Shown piece after piece: positions 1-8,428 of a DNA stretch of 64,000 nt. Under the pieces are notes generated by a model. That model saw only the letters and a list, made by a program, of their open reading frames with translations. It did no database searches and was not told where the DNA came from. Each line of letters opens with the position of its first letter. Positions within the stretch are counted from its first letter, which is position 1. The DNA comes from Bradyrhizobium sp. ISRA464 (lineage in GTDB: Bacteria > Pseudomonadota > Alphaproteobacteria > Rhizobiales > Xanthobacteraceae): the NCBI RefSeq assembly GCF_029910095.1, contig NZ_CP094526.1:1364001-1428000 (forward strand), read 5' to 3'. Position numbers and translations under genes: made by a program.

Positions 1-1
1 G

Positions 2-925
2 GAGATTTCGCCGACCGCGATGTTCAACGTACCCGCCGGCTATAATCTCCTATGTGACGCGGTCGAGAAGGACCTCGATCTTGGCGCCAGTGTGTTCAAG
101 CGGATGGATCGCTTGAGCTACGCCGGGGCTGCAATTTCGCAAGCCACGCTTGAGAAACTGTATCGGTTGACGTCATCAATTACGGGACGGCGGATTCCGG
201 TGATGTCGGGTTACGGCACGACCGAAACGGCCCCGACGATCAGTACGACCCATTGGGCAACGGATCAGCCGGGGGAGATTGGTCTTCCCGCGCCGGGGCT
301 GCAGTTAAAACTGATCCCCGTTTCCTATACCTACGAGGCGAGGGTCAAGGGACCCAACGTCACGCCCGGTTATCTCGGACGGCCGGATTTGACGGAAAGG
401 GCCTTCGATGAGGAAGGATTCTATCGCATCGGCGATACCGTCTCGTTTCTGGATCCAGAGAAGCCGGAGCTTGGGCTGCGCTTTACGGGTAGAATTTCCG
501 AGAACTTCAAGCTCGCGAACGGCACCTGGGTCTCGATCGGCAACATGCGCGCGGCAATCCTGGCCGCGACACGCGGCGTCTTGCTGGACATTGTTGTTGC
601 CGGCGAAAATCGCGAGGCGTGCGCGCTGCTCTGCTGGTTGAACCCGACCGAGGCGGCGCGCATCTCGCAGACTCCAGCCCCGGATTTGACCTGCGACCCT
701 CTCGTGATTCAATTTCTGAAGGATCGCTTTCGGGACTACAACGAGACCGTCGGAAGCAGCGAGAGAATCTGTTCCTTCTCTCTGCTGAAGGATCCGCCGT
801 CAATGGCGGCCGGAGAAATCACCGACAAGGCCTATGTCAATCAGCGTGCGGTGCTGAAAGTTCGCTCCGAACAGGTTGAGCATCTCTACGCGAACGAACC
901 GAGCCGAGATGTGGTCCGGGTGTAA
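2..925 (+). CDS. Feruloyl-CoA synthase-like AMP-dependent acyl-CoA ligase, 3' part
   Basis: The reading frame is already open at the window edge, so only about the last 307 residues of a protein that is normally about 600 are present. Counting from the first visible Met at base 20, adenylate-forming motifs appear in order: YGTTE (65-69), GYLGRPD (117-123), YRIGD (135-139), GRISENFKL (157-165) and a late Lys in ITDKAYVNQ (about 270) that fits the catalytic Lys. The KLANGTWVSIG context and the length after YRIGD resemble feruloyl-CoA synthases, which activate hydroxycinnamates to CoA thioesters with ATP. The following CoA-transferase and isomerase genes fit an aromatic or acyl-CoA route. The exact acid substrate cannot be read from this fragment. 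Another medium- or aryl-CoA ligase is the alternative. Confidence 0.8.
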   Translation, partial: EISPTAMFNVPAGYNLLCDAVEKDLDLGASVFKRMDRLSYAGAAISQATLEKLYRLTSSITGRRIPVMSGYGTTETAPTISTTHWATDQPGEIGLPAPGLQLKLIPVSYTYEARVKGPNVTPGYLGRPDLTERAFDEEGFYRIGDTVSFLDPEKPELGLRFTGRISENFKLANGTWVSIGNMRAAILAATRGVLLDIVVAGENREACALLCWLNPTEAARISQTPAPDLTCDPLVIQFLKDRFRDYNETVGSSERICSFSLLKDPPSMAAGEITDKAYVNQRAVLKVRSEQVEHLYANEPSRDVVRV

Positions 926-1051
926 GAGCGAGTTCAGCGTTGCGGGGCGGTTTCGGACATCCTGTGTCGGCTCGACGGCGCCCGCAGGCACTCGCTTGCG
1001 TAGCCATCTGCTGCACGGCGCGGTCGATGCAGCATGCCGTGCGCGTCCATC

Positions 1052-1564
1052 TCAAGCGGCGCGTGAGCGCGCCTTTGCCTTCCGGATCTCCGGCGCGTTT
1101 GTCGCCGGGGTGCCGCGGGCACCCGGCCCTGGGTGAGTATGAACCTCCTTGGCCGACAGCGGCTCTCCGCACTCGGAGCACACCATGACCGGATCGAAGT
1201 CCTTTCCGCACTTCCGGTGCTGGTGCAGCAAAGGCCGGCCGCGCTCGTCGACCATGTGAGTATCGCCCCAATGCACGATCGCCATCATGATCGGATACAG
1301 ATCGAGTCCCTTTTGAGTCAGGATGTATTCGTGGCGCTTGGGTGATTCCTGGTATGGAATGCGGCGCAGGATGCCCTGCCGAACCAGCTTTTTCAGTCGC
1401 TCGGCGAGCAAGTGCCGCGTGATTCCGAGCGCCGACTGAAATCCCTCGAAGCGCCGCGTGCGCAGAAAGCATTCGCGCAGGATCAGGAGAGTCCAGCGAT
1501 CGCCGATCACGCCGATGGTTCGGGCCATCGAACATGGCTCTTCCTCGAGTTCTTTCCACTTCAT
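1052..1564 (-). CDS. HxlR-family transcriptional regulator with C-terminal Cys pairs
   Basis: The 170-residue protein has the HxlR winged-helix signature: an N-terminal Cys (EEPCSMARTIGVIGDRW), then LLILREC and a helix-turn-helix ending in LKKLVRQGILRR. HxlR proteins are dimeric DNA-binding regulators that often sense aldehydes or redox state through the N-terminal Cys. After the wing this protein carries HRKCGKDFDPVMVCSECG, whose spaced cysteines look like a small zinc ribbon or redox site. It is divergent from the isomerase gene at 1797, with a 232-bp shared upstream region holding a good sigma-70 promoter, so control of the adjacent catabolic genes is likely but inferred. Confidence 0.85.
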   Translation of the reverse strand: MKWKELEEEPCSMARTIGVIGDRWTLLILRECFLRTRRFEGFQSALGITRHLLAERLKKLVRQGILRRIPYQESPKRHEYILTQKGLDLYPIMMAIVHWGDTHMVDERGRPLLHQHRKCGKDFDPVMVCSECGEPLSAKEVHTHPGPGARGTPATNAPEIRKAKARSRAA

Positions 1565-1702
1565 TCAGGCTCTCCAGTCATCCCGGCATGGGCCGTCTCG
1601 AATCGTCACGGAAGCCGGTGCAGGCCCTTGCATTCTAGATAGGTACTAAATTCCAAACAATACCCTTCCAAGCTAGCCAAAGTGGCTTGAATCTCGTCAC
1701 AT

Positions 1703-1731
1703 TTGACAGTTCAATTTTAGAACTATAGGAT
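1703..1731 (+). promoter_or_regulatory. Sigma-70-like promoter with embedded inverted repeat
   Basis: TTGACA at 1703-1708 and TAGGAT at 1726-1731 are separated by 17 bp, the ideal spacing, and point at the isomerase gene starting at 1797. Inside the spacer, AGTTC (1708-1712) and GAACT (1720-1724) form an inverted repeat, a plausible operator for the divergent HxlR regulator. Promoter and operator are read from sequence only. Confidence 0.55.
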
Positions 1732-1796
1732 GCAGACAGTTGGAGCTGGCGATCGGATCATCAGTACCTGCCAATGCGCTCCGGGAGGAAGTCGAG

Positions 1797-2429
1797 ATGA
1801 CGCTAAAGGTTGAATTCCAGTTCGATTTCGGCAGCCCGAACGCTTATCTGGCGGAAATCGCTATCCCGGGCATCGAGCAGCGGACCGGCGTGAAATTCGA
1901 GTATGTCCCGGTTCTGCTCGGCGGCATCTACAAGGCAACCGGCAACATGTCGCCGTTCGACTCGCTTCGGGGGATCAAGAACAAGCCGGAATACCAGGCG
2001 CTCGAGACTCAGCGGTTTATCCGACGCCACAACATCGCGAAATTTCGCCAGAATCCGTTCTTTCCGGTCAACACCCTGATGCTGATGCGCGGAGCTGTCG
2101 CGGCCCAGTTCGAAGGCGTGTTCGAGCCCTATTTCCGGGCTGCCTATCACCACATGTGGGAACAGCCCAAGAAGATGGATGATCCGGAAATCTTCCGGAG
2201 CGCTTTCGTGTCCTCGGGGATCGATATCGACAGACTGATTGCGCGCGCGCAGCAGGATGACATCAAGAAGAGGCTGATCGATCTGACCAACGACGCGGTC
2301 AGCCGCGGCGCATTTGGTTCACCGACGTTCTTCGTTGGCAAGGAAATGTTTTTCGGCAAGGATCAGCTCCGCGACGTCGAGGAGTCGATTGTCGAGCAGA
2401 CCCGTCAGCGCGTTTCAAGAACGGCTTGA
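1797..2429 (+). CDS. DsbA-fold 2-hydroxychromene-2-carboxylate isomerase family protein
   Basis: The 210-residue protein starts at an ATG 6 bp after GGAGGAA; an upstream in-frame TTG at 1740 has no comparable site. It opens with VEFQFDFGSPNAYLAE, where the thioredoxin CxxC is replaced by a Gly-Ser-Pro segment as in kappa-class GST-like 2-hydroxychromene-2-carboxylate isomerases of naphthalene degradation. The end, GAFGSPTFFVGKEMFFGKDQL, is the usual DsbA-family cis-Pro region. Family members isomerise aromatic ring-opening products using glutathione. The gene is followed 98 bp later by a CoA-transferase, probably in the same transcript. The substrate is unknown; the name marks the family, not a proven reaction. 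Confidence 0.8.
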   Translation: MTLKVEFQFDFGSPNAYLAEIAIPGIEQRTGVKFEYVPVLLGGIYKATGNMSPFDSLRGIKNKPEYQALETQRFIRRHNIAKFRQNPFFPVNTLMLMRGAVAAQFEGVFEPYFRAAYHHMWEQPKKMDDPEIFRSAFVSSGIDIDRLIARAQQDDIKKRLIDLTNDAVSRGAFGSPTFFVGKEMFFGKDQLRDVEESIVEQTRQRVSRTA

Positions 2430-2527
2430 CGTCGCGAATTGCGGTTCGGAATATCCTGGCCACGGCACGCGGCGAAACGAAACGTGTGCGTGGCAACTTC
2501 GGCAGAACAAGATTCAGGGAGAGTGCA

Positions 2528-3727
2528 ATGGCCGGCCCACTTCACGGCGTTCGTGTTCTGGACTTGACCGGCGTGGTGTCGGGCCCATTCGCGACCATGT
2601 TTCTGGCGGATCAGGGCGCCGACGTGCTGAAGATCGAGCCGATTGGCGGCGATATCACCCGCCGCAGCCGCGCCACCATCGACAAGGAAGGCGAGTTCTC
2701 CGCGCTGTTCATCTCGTCAAACCGTGGCAAGCGTTCGCTGTCGATCGATGTCAAGAGCGGGTCCGGGCGTGAGGTGCTCGCCAGGCTGGTCGCGCAGGCC
2801 GACGTCCTGGTGCAGAATTTCCGGCCCGGCACCATGGAGCGCCTTGGTCTCGGCGTCGCGGAATTGCGTCAGCGCCATCCGCGTCTGATCTACGTCTCGA
2901 TCAGCGGCGTCGGAGATAGCGGCCCTTATGTGAAGAAGCGGGTCTATGATCCGATCATTCAGGGCCTGTCCGGCTTTGCCGATATCCAGTCGCAGCCGGT
3001 CACGAACCGGCCGCAGATGATCCGCACCATCGTATGTGACAAGACAACAGCGGTGTTCACCGCGCAGGCTGTGGCGGCGGCGCTCTATGCGCGTGAGAAG
3101 ACGGGGCAGGGCGACCACATCCAGGTTGCGATGCTGGATGCGATGATCTCGTATCTGTGGCCGGAAGGCATGATGCAGTACACGGTGATCGGCGCCGAGG
3201 CGGCCGCCGCCGATCCGAATGATCGGCCGGATCTCGTGTTCAAGACGAGCGACGGTTACATCACCGCGGGCACCATCTCCGATTCCGAATGGCAGGGTTT
3301 CTGTCGCGCCTCCGGCGATCCCGAGCTTGCCAATGATCCCCGCTTTGCGACCCCATCGGCGCGTTCGGTCAACGCCACGGCGCGAATCAACAAGATGGCG
3401 GAGTACATCGGCCAGCGCACGACAGCCGAATGGCTGGAGCGCCTGGACGCCGCGGACGTGCCATGTGCGCCAATCCTGCGGCGGGGCGAAATCATTTATA
3501 ATGAACAGGTGGTCGCACGCGGCATCATCGCCGAATTCGATCAGCCGAAAGTCGGCCGGGTGCGGCAGCCGAAGCCGGCAGCCCGCTTCGAGGTCAACCA
3601 GGTTGCGATCGGCGGACCGGCTCCCAGGGTCGGCGAGCATTCGCGCGAGGTGCTGCGCGAGCTGGGGTACGACGACGGCGCCATCGACAAAATGGTCGCT
3701 GAGCGCGCCCTGCGCGTGGCCGTATAG
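2528..3727 (+). CDS. CaiB/BaiF (family III) CoA-transferase
   Basis: The 399-residue protein begins with GVRVLDLTGVVSGPFATM and LADQGADVLKIEP, the classic N-terminus of family III CoA-transferases. VAMLDAMISYL carries the catalytic Asp (residue 204) that forms the acyl-aspartyl intermediate. These cytoplasmic dimers move CoA between carboxylic acids, or help racemise or activate acyl groups in aromatic and carnitine-type catabolism. The ATG is preceded by AGGGAGAG; an in-frame upstream extension from 2426 lacks family similarity and was not used. With a CoA-ligase upstream and a GST-SDR pair converging downstream, a role in acyl-CoA handling is likely, but donor and acceptor are unknown. Confidence 0.9.
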   Translation: MAGPLHGVRVLDLTGVVSGPFATMFLADQGADVLKIEPIGGDITRRSRATIDKEGEFSALFISSNRGKRSLSIDVKSGSGREVLARLVAQADVLVQNFRPGTMERLGLGVAELRQRHPRLIYVSISGVGDSGPYVKKRVYDPIIQGLSGFADIQSQPVTNRPQMIRTIVCDKTTAVFTAQAVAAALYAREKTGQGDHIQVAMLDAMISYLWPEGMMQYTVIGAEAAAADPNDRPDLVFKTSDGYITAGTISDSEWQGFCRASGDPELANDPRFATPSARSVNATARINKMAEYIGQRTTAEWLERLDAADVPCAPILRRGEIIYNEQVVARGIIAEFDQPKVGRVRQPKPAARFEVNQVAIGGPAPRVGEHSREVLRELGYDDGAIDKMVAERALRVAV

Positions 3728-3759
3728 GCCGAAGCGTTCGCGCGACCGGCGATCGGTTC

Positions 3760-4437
3760 TCAGACTTTCGCCGGCACCGCCGCAATAGGTGCTGCCGGAA
3801 CATTCGCCGCAGCCGCTCTCTGATAAGCCTCGCGCCGCTGAATACGTTCGAGATAGGGCACCGCATTCTCGCAAATGCCAACGCCATAAGCGATGGCCCA
3901 GTCGAGGCACGTCGTAAGGAGGATATCCGCGCTGCTGAAGCGGTCGCCCATGAGAAACTGCCGGCCGTCGGCAAGGGCGACTTCAACATGGCGCAACTGC
4001 CCGCGAAAATATTCCGCGGCTTGAGCCACGACCTCAGGCGCAACGCCGTAGATGTGTCCCAGTGCATCCGCTCGGTGGCGGCGCATGACGTAAAGGCTCG
4101 TGGAATCAAGCTCGGCCACGATAAAGAAGCACCATTCGAGCCACGCGGCATAGTCGCGGGTGCCTTCCGGAATCAGCGAGCGGTCCGGCGTGGAATACAT
4201 GCGCGACAGATAGGCAACGATCGCGGCGCTTTCGCCGATGCAGAAGTCGCCGTCCTGAAGCAACGGGATTTTCTGGCGAGGATTGAGCCTGGTGTATTCA
4301 GCCGTCTTGGTCTCCCCCGTCCGTGGCCCGATCGGCTTGACCGTGTAGGGCAAGCCAAGTTCGTGCATGGCCCAGTGTGCACGAATTGTGCGGCTTGTGC
4401 CGGCGCCCCACAGGGTGAGATCGGGCGTCGCGCTCAT
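3760..4437 (-). CDS. Glutathione S-transferase family protein
   Basis: The 225-residue protein has a thioredoxin-like N-domain (TLWGAGTSRTIRAHWAMHELGLPY, then QKIPLLQDGDFCIGESAAIVAYL, which supplies the glutathione-binding Glu-Ser) and an all-helical C-domain with DRFSSADILLTT. It probably conjugates or reductively processes an electrophilic intermediate. The ATG at 4437 shares one base with the stop of the upstream SDR gene (TGATG), so the two are translationally coupled. Two earlier in-frame GTG codons are less likely starts. It converges on the CoA-transferase gene. The substrate is unknown. Confidence 0.88.
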   Translation of the reverse strand: MSATPDLTLWGAGTSRTIRAHWAMHELGLPYTVKPIGPRTGETKTAEYTRLNPRQKIPLLQDGDFCIGESAAIVAYLSRMYSTPDRSLIPEGTRDYAAWLEWCFFIVAELDSTSLYVMRRHRADALGHIYGVAPEVVAQAAEYFRGQLRHVEVALADGRQFLMGDRFSSADILLTTCLDWAIAYGVGICENAVPYLERIQRREAYQRAAAANVPAAPIAAVPAKV

Positions 4438-5180
4438 CACCACTTCTCCACCGACGGACGAAGATCGAGTTCATGGGTCCAGCCGTCGCGGCTTTGCTGA
4501 TGGGTGAACCAGTACGCTTCGGCAATAGAGGATGTCTTCGTCAGGCTGTCCGGCGGGATCTCGCTTACCTCGATCCCCTTCGCCGCTTTCATGCGCTGGT
4601 GAATGGCTTCGCTATCGACGCCGGCGTCGATGACGAGATGGACGACATGGATATTCTTCGGCCCAAGCTCGCGCGCCATGGCCTGTGCCACCGCGCGAAG
4701 TCCGAATTTCGCCGATGAAAACGCGGCAAAGCCCTGGCCGCCGCGAATGCTGGCGGTCGCACCGGTAAAGAAGATGGTGCCGCGTCCGCGCGGCAGCATG
4801 ACGCGCGCGGCCTCGCGCCCCACAAGGAATCCTGCGTAGCAGGCCAGCTCCCAGGCCTTGAAGAAAAGCTTTTCTGTGGTGTCCAGCAGCGGCTTGTTGA
4901 CATTCGATCCGGCATTGAAAAGGCAGACCTCGATCGGTCCGATATTGCTTTCGACCTCGGAAAAAAGCTTCTGGACTTCGGCTTCCTGACGCGCATCGAC
5001 GCTGAAGGCGTGGATGCGATGGCCTGCCGCAGTCAGTTCGTCCACTAGCCCCTGGGATTTGGCGGCGTCGCGCCGGCAGATGCACACCGTATAGCCGCCT
5101 TTGGCAAAACGCCGCGCAACGGCAGCGCCGATCGCGTCGCCTGCGCCCACCAGGATTGCCACGCCGCGACCCTGCACCAT
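4437..5180 (-). CDS. Short-chain dehydrogenase/reductase homologue lacking the catalytic Tyr
   Basis: The 247-residue protein has an SDR Rossmann start (VAILVGAGDAIGAAVARRF), FNAGSN in place of NNAG, and the active-site Ser in GATAS (144). The usual YxxxK is FSSAK: Phe154 stands where the Tyr should be, and Lys158 is kept. With Tyr lost, classical hydride transfer would be impaired; related divergent SDRs are known, so an altered reaction or a binding role is possible. The ATG at 5180 was chosen because the longer frame upstream has no SDR similarity. It is coupled to the GST gene by a one-base overlap, and 208 bp without recognisable genes separate it from the ketosynthase gene. Confidence 0.8.
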   Translation of the reverse strand: MVQGRGVAILVGAGDAIGAAVARRFAKGGYTVCICRRDAAKSQGLVDELTAAGHRIHAFSVDARQEAEVQKLFSEVESNIGPIEVCLFNAGSNVNKPLLDTTEKLFFKAWELACYAGFLVGREAARVMLPRGRGTIFFTGATASIRGGQGFAAFSSAKFGLRAVAQAMARELGPKNIHVVHLVIDAGVDSEAIHQRMKAAKGIEVSEIPPDSLTKTSSIAEAYWFTHQQSRDGWTHELDLRPSVEKW

Positions 5181-5388
5181 GCTCGCTCCCCAATAGGTTC
5201 TTTTTTGATACTTATTGGTAGCTACTCTCCGCCGCGTTGTAAATGAACTTTTCCAAACCCTCGAAATGGCAGCTTGCGGAACAACTGGTCTGATCGACGA
5301 TCCGGCACTGCCGCACATGATCAGGCGATGCAGCGCGGCGAAGGCGCTGGCAGATCGGCGGTGACTTGCCAATCGCGGGCGCGCTTGG

Positions 5389-6651
5389 TCATTGCCAACG
5401 TCGAAAGATGACGCTGGCGTTGACGCCCCCAAAGCCGAATCCGTTGGAAATCGCATGCTCCATCGTCATCCGCCTGGCCTCGCCGGCCACGAGGTCGACG
5501 CCTTCCGCAGCCGGATCGGCATTTTCGAGATTGAGAGTGGGCGGTGCGACCTGGTCCCGTAGCGCGAGGATCGTGAAGATCGCTTCCGCTCCTCCGGCTG
5601 CGCCGAGCAGATGACCGGTTGCCGATTTGGTGGCGCTCACGGCAATTTTTCCGTCGTGGCCGAACACGGCTTTGATCGCCTCCAGTTCGGAAACGTCGCC
5701 AACCGGCGTCGAAGTGGAATGGGCGTTGAGATGCTGGATGTCACTGGGCTTAAGGCTGGCCTGCCGCAAGGCGCCTTCCATGGCGCGGCGCGCGCCGTCG
5801 CCGTCCTCGGGGCCTGACGTGATGTGGTAGGCGTCAGCAGTCGTGCCATAGCCGGCGATTTCGGCGATCGGCTGGGCGCCGCGGCGGAGCGCGTGCTCCA
5901 GCTCTTCAATGACGAGGATGCCGGCGCCTTCGCCCATGACGAAGCCATCGCGGTCGCGGTCGAAGGGGCGGGACGCACGCGCCGGCGTTTCGTTGAAGCC
6001 CGTCGAAAGGGCCCGGGCGGCGGCGAAGCCGCCAAGGCTCACGAGATCAATGCAGGCTTCCGAGCCACCGCAAATCGCAACGTCGGCTTCTCCGGTTCGG
6101 ATGAGGCGTGCGGCATCGCCGATTGCCTGCACGCTCGCGGCGCAGGCGGTGACCGGCGTACCGATGGGACCCTTGAAGCCGTAGCGGATCGAGATATGGC
6201 CGGCCGCGAGATTTGCGAGAAAGGACGGCACGGTGAAGGGCGAGAGGCGCCTGACTCCGCGCTGATCGGTGGTGCGGACCGCCTCGACGATTGCCGGAAA
6301 GCCTCCGATGCCCGATGCGCTCACGGTCGCCGTGCGCTCCATGGAATGCGCATCGGAAGGAGTCCATGCCGCTTGTGCCATCGCCTCGGCCGCGGCAACC
6401 AGCGCGAACAGGATGAAGCGATCCATCCTCCGCTGATCCTTGGGAGGAACGACCAGATCCGGATCGAAGCCCCCATCCGGATCATCGGCCTTTATCGGCA
6501 CGATCCCAGCGACCCGCGCGGGAAGGGCAGCCGCCCATTCGGGAAGGGCCGCCAGCCCTGAACGGGCCGCGAGCAGCCGCGACCATGCCAGCTCACTGCC
6601 GCAGCCCAGCGGTGATACGAGTCCCAGTCCCGTAACGACGATGCGACGCAT
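5389..6651 (-). CDS. FabF-like beta-ketoacyl-ACP synthase (KAS II type)
   Basis: The 420-residue protein carries the complete thiolase-fold active site: Cys170 (TPVTACAAS), His311 (NAHSTSTPVGD) and His347 (TGHLLGAAGG), with a C-terminal SNGFGFGGVNASV. Such enzymes condense malonyl-ACP with an acyl-ACP. It stands apart from any fab operon and lies among SDRs in the same direction, so it may serve a dedicated acyl chain (lipid A long acyl chain or polyketide-like product) rather than bulk fatty acid synthesis; that is inference. No carrier protein gene is visible nearby. The start MRRIVVTGLGLVSPLG is typical of the family. Confidence 0.9.
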   Translation of the reverse strand: MRRIVVTGLGLVSPLGCGSELAWSRLLAARSGLAALPEWAAALPARVAGIVPIKADDPDGGFDPDLVVPPKDQRRMDRFILFALVAAAEAMAQAAWTPSDAHSMERTATVSASGIGGFPAIVEAVRTTDQRGVRRLSPFTVPSFLANLAAGHISIRYGFKGPIGTPVTACAASVQAIGDAARLIRTGEADVAICGGSEACIDLVSLGGFAAARALSTGFNETPARASRPFDRDRDGFVMGEGAGILVIEELEHALRRGAQPIAEIAGYGTTADAYHITSGPEDGDGARRAMEGALRQASLKPSDIQHLNAHSTSTPVGDVSELEAIKAVFGHDGKIAVSATKSATGHLLGAAGGAEAIFTILALRDQVAPPTLNLENADPAAEGVDLVAGEARRMTMEHAISNGFGFGGVNASVIFRRWQ

Positions 6652-6688
6652 GATCAGATGACCTTCGAGGTCGGCTTGGCTAGTCCGG

Positions 6689-7501
6689 TTAAGCCGGCAA
6701 TCCCATCTGCTTGCGAAGGCTCTTGTCGAACATCCGTTCGGGGACGAAACGACGCAGGACGCTCACCTGCCGTGCCATCTTGCCGCAGGTGTATCGCAGA
6801 CGGGGCGATTTGGTCGTCACGGCTTCTAGGACCCGGTCAGCGACAATGTCGGGACTGTCGGCTGTCTTCATGATCTCTCGCATGAGCGCGCCGGATCGCG
6901 TTCGCGCCGAGACGTACGCGTCCAGGCTCCGATCCGGCAGCACCATGTTTTGTTCGAACGAAGTTTTGGTATACGCCGGCTCAAGCAAGCAAATTCGAAT
7001 GCCGAAGGTCCGCACCTCGTGGTCCAGGGACTCCGAATAGCCTTCGAGAGCATGCTTGGTGGAGGAGTAGAGGGCCGAGAACGGGGCAGGTATTATGCCC
7101 ATGACCGAACTTATATTGACGATCCGTCCCGCTTTTTGACTTCGCATCACAGGGAGAACCGCGTTGGTCGTGCGGATCACTCCGAAAAAGTTTATGTCGA
7201 ACAACGCTTGGGCTTGTTGCACCGACGATTCTTCAGCTGCGGCAAGCAGGCCGGTTCCCGCGTTGTTGACCAGAACATCGATCCTGCCCGCCGTATCGAG
7301 CACTTTGTCGACGACCGCCTTGACTGATGCGTCGTCCGTTACATCGCAGGGAATCATCGTAATGCCGTCCGCGATGCTTGCGGCGGCCCGCCGGCTCGTG
7401 CCGAAAACGCGGAATCCAGCTTGACGCAGCGCCTTTGCCGAAGCCTGCCCGATTCCCGTTGCGGCCCCGGTCACAATCGCTACCTTGCCATCTTGTCGCA
7501 T
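6689..7501 (-). CDS. SDR-family oxidoreductase
   Basis: The 270-residue classical SDR has TGAATGIG (11-18), NNAG (79-82), catalytic Ser (131/132), Tyr145 and Lys149 (YSSTK). Its long C-terminal part after the active site (RSGALMREIMK, then KSPRLRYTCGK) resembles oxidoreductases annotated as acting on steroids, retinol or acyl compounds, using NAD(P). It ends 37 bp upstream of the ketosynthase gene, and a third SDR starts about 90 bp further upstream, so the set could be co-transcribed leftwards. The substrate cannot be assigned. Confidence 0.88.
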   Translation of the reverse strand: MRQDGKVAIVTGAATGIGQASAKALRQAGFRVFGTSRRAAASIADGITMIPCDVTDDASVKAVVDKVLDTAGRIDVLVNNAGTGLLAAAEESSVQQAQALFDINFFGVIRTTNAVLPVMRSQKAGRIVNISSVMGIIPAPFSALYSSTKHALEGYSESLDHEVRTFGIRICLLEPAYTKTSFEQNMVLPDRSLDAYVSARTRSGALMREIMKTADSPDIVADRVLEAVTTKSPRLRYTCGKMARQVSVLRRFVPERMFDKSLRKQMGLPA

Positions 7502-7594
7502 AGAAAGCCTCTGTCGATGCTATTGAACAGCCGATTTAGATGACGCTCGTTCTGACGGTCGGGAAATTGGCAGCAATCTCGGGAGCGTCAGTTG

Positions 7595-8398
7595 TTACCG
7601 GGTTCTTTCCGAATATCTCGTGGCCGGCCGACCTGACTGCGTGAGCGCACGACTCAACGCAATGCGGGCGTCCTCAAACGCCGTCCAGAACGATGTATCC
7701 TCCAATGAGGGAAAGCAGACCAGCTCGCCCTGGTCCAATGCTTGGAGAGCGGTGTCGACCAATTCCTCCGCGGACATGAAGAGTTCGTCGGGGAAGGGCG
7801 CCTCAGTGAGACCGGATGCTTCAAAAAATTCCGTACGAACCGGGCCGGGAAGTACCGCCTGAACCGTGACATTGGTCTTTGCAAGCTCCATCTGGAGCGA
7901 GCGGGTGAAATTCAGGACATATCCCTTGGTGCCGGAGTAGCCTGCGCCGGAAGGCGTTGGCATGACCGCGATGATGGAGGCGATATTGATGATCGTTCCG
8001 GAATTGCGCCGCAGGAAACCCGGCAGGACTGCATGCGTCAGTCGTGTCAATGCCAGCACATTGATCTTGATCAGGTTCTCCAACGCAGCCGCAGCCACTT
8101 TCGACGTGGGCCCAAGAGCGCCAAGGCCGGCATTGTTAATCAGGACGTCGATGTCCTCTCGCTCGGTCAGTAACGCCTCAATGCGCAACAGGTCCGCCGG
8201 ATCGCCGAGATCCGCAGTCACGATCTCGACGGCGCGCTTTGTCTTGGCTTGGATTTTGCTGGCGATCTCTTCTAGTCGGTTCCGACGACGGGCGACGAGA
8301 ATCAAGTTGTAGCCGCGCTCCGCCATTCGTTCGGCATAGGCAGCGCCTATCCCCGACGAGGCACCGGTAACGACTGCAAAACGCTGATGGTTGCTCAT
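7595..8398 (-). CDS. SDR-family oxidoreductase
   Basis: The 267-residue protein has TGASSGIG (11-18), NNAG (88-91), Ser141, Tyr154 and Lys158 (YSGTK), plus the VLPGPVRTEFFEASG segment common in SDRs related to 3-oxoacyl and steroid reductases. It is a cytoplasmic NAD(P)-dependent oxidoreductase and one of three SDRs within 4 kb, all on the minus strand. It ends 93 bp before the next SDR and follows the tautomerase gene by 30 bp, so it probably belongs to the TetR-controlled transcript that begins with the tautomerase. The substrate is unknown. Confidence 0.88.
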   Translation of the reverse strand: MSNHQRFAVVTGASSGIGAAYAERMAERGYNLILVARRRNRLEEIASKIQAKTKRAVEIVTADLGDPADLLRIEALLTEREDIDVLINNAGLGALGPTSKVAAAALENLIKINVLALTRLTHAVLPGFLRRNSGTIINIASIIAVMPTPSGAGYSGTKGYVLNFTRSLQMELAKTNVTVQAVLPGPVRTEFFEASGLTEAPFPDELFMSAEELVDTALQALDQGELVCFPSLEDTSFWTAFEDARIALSRALTQSGRPATRYSERTR

Positions 8399-8428
8399 CC
8401 TGATCTATGCCTCGGACAACCGGCCTGA

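Noticed and set aside
2717..3910. A 397-codon minus-strand frame opposite the CoA-transferase
   Set aside because: It is a shadow of a clearly recognised gene and has no start context.
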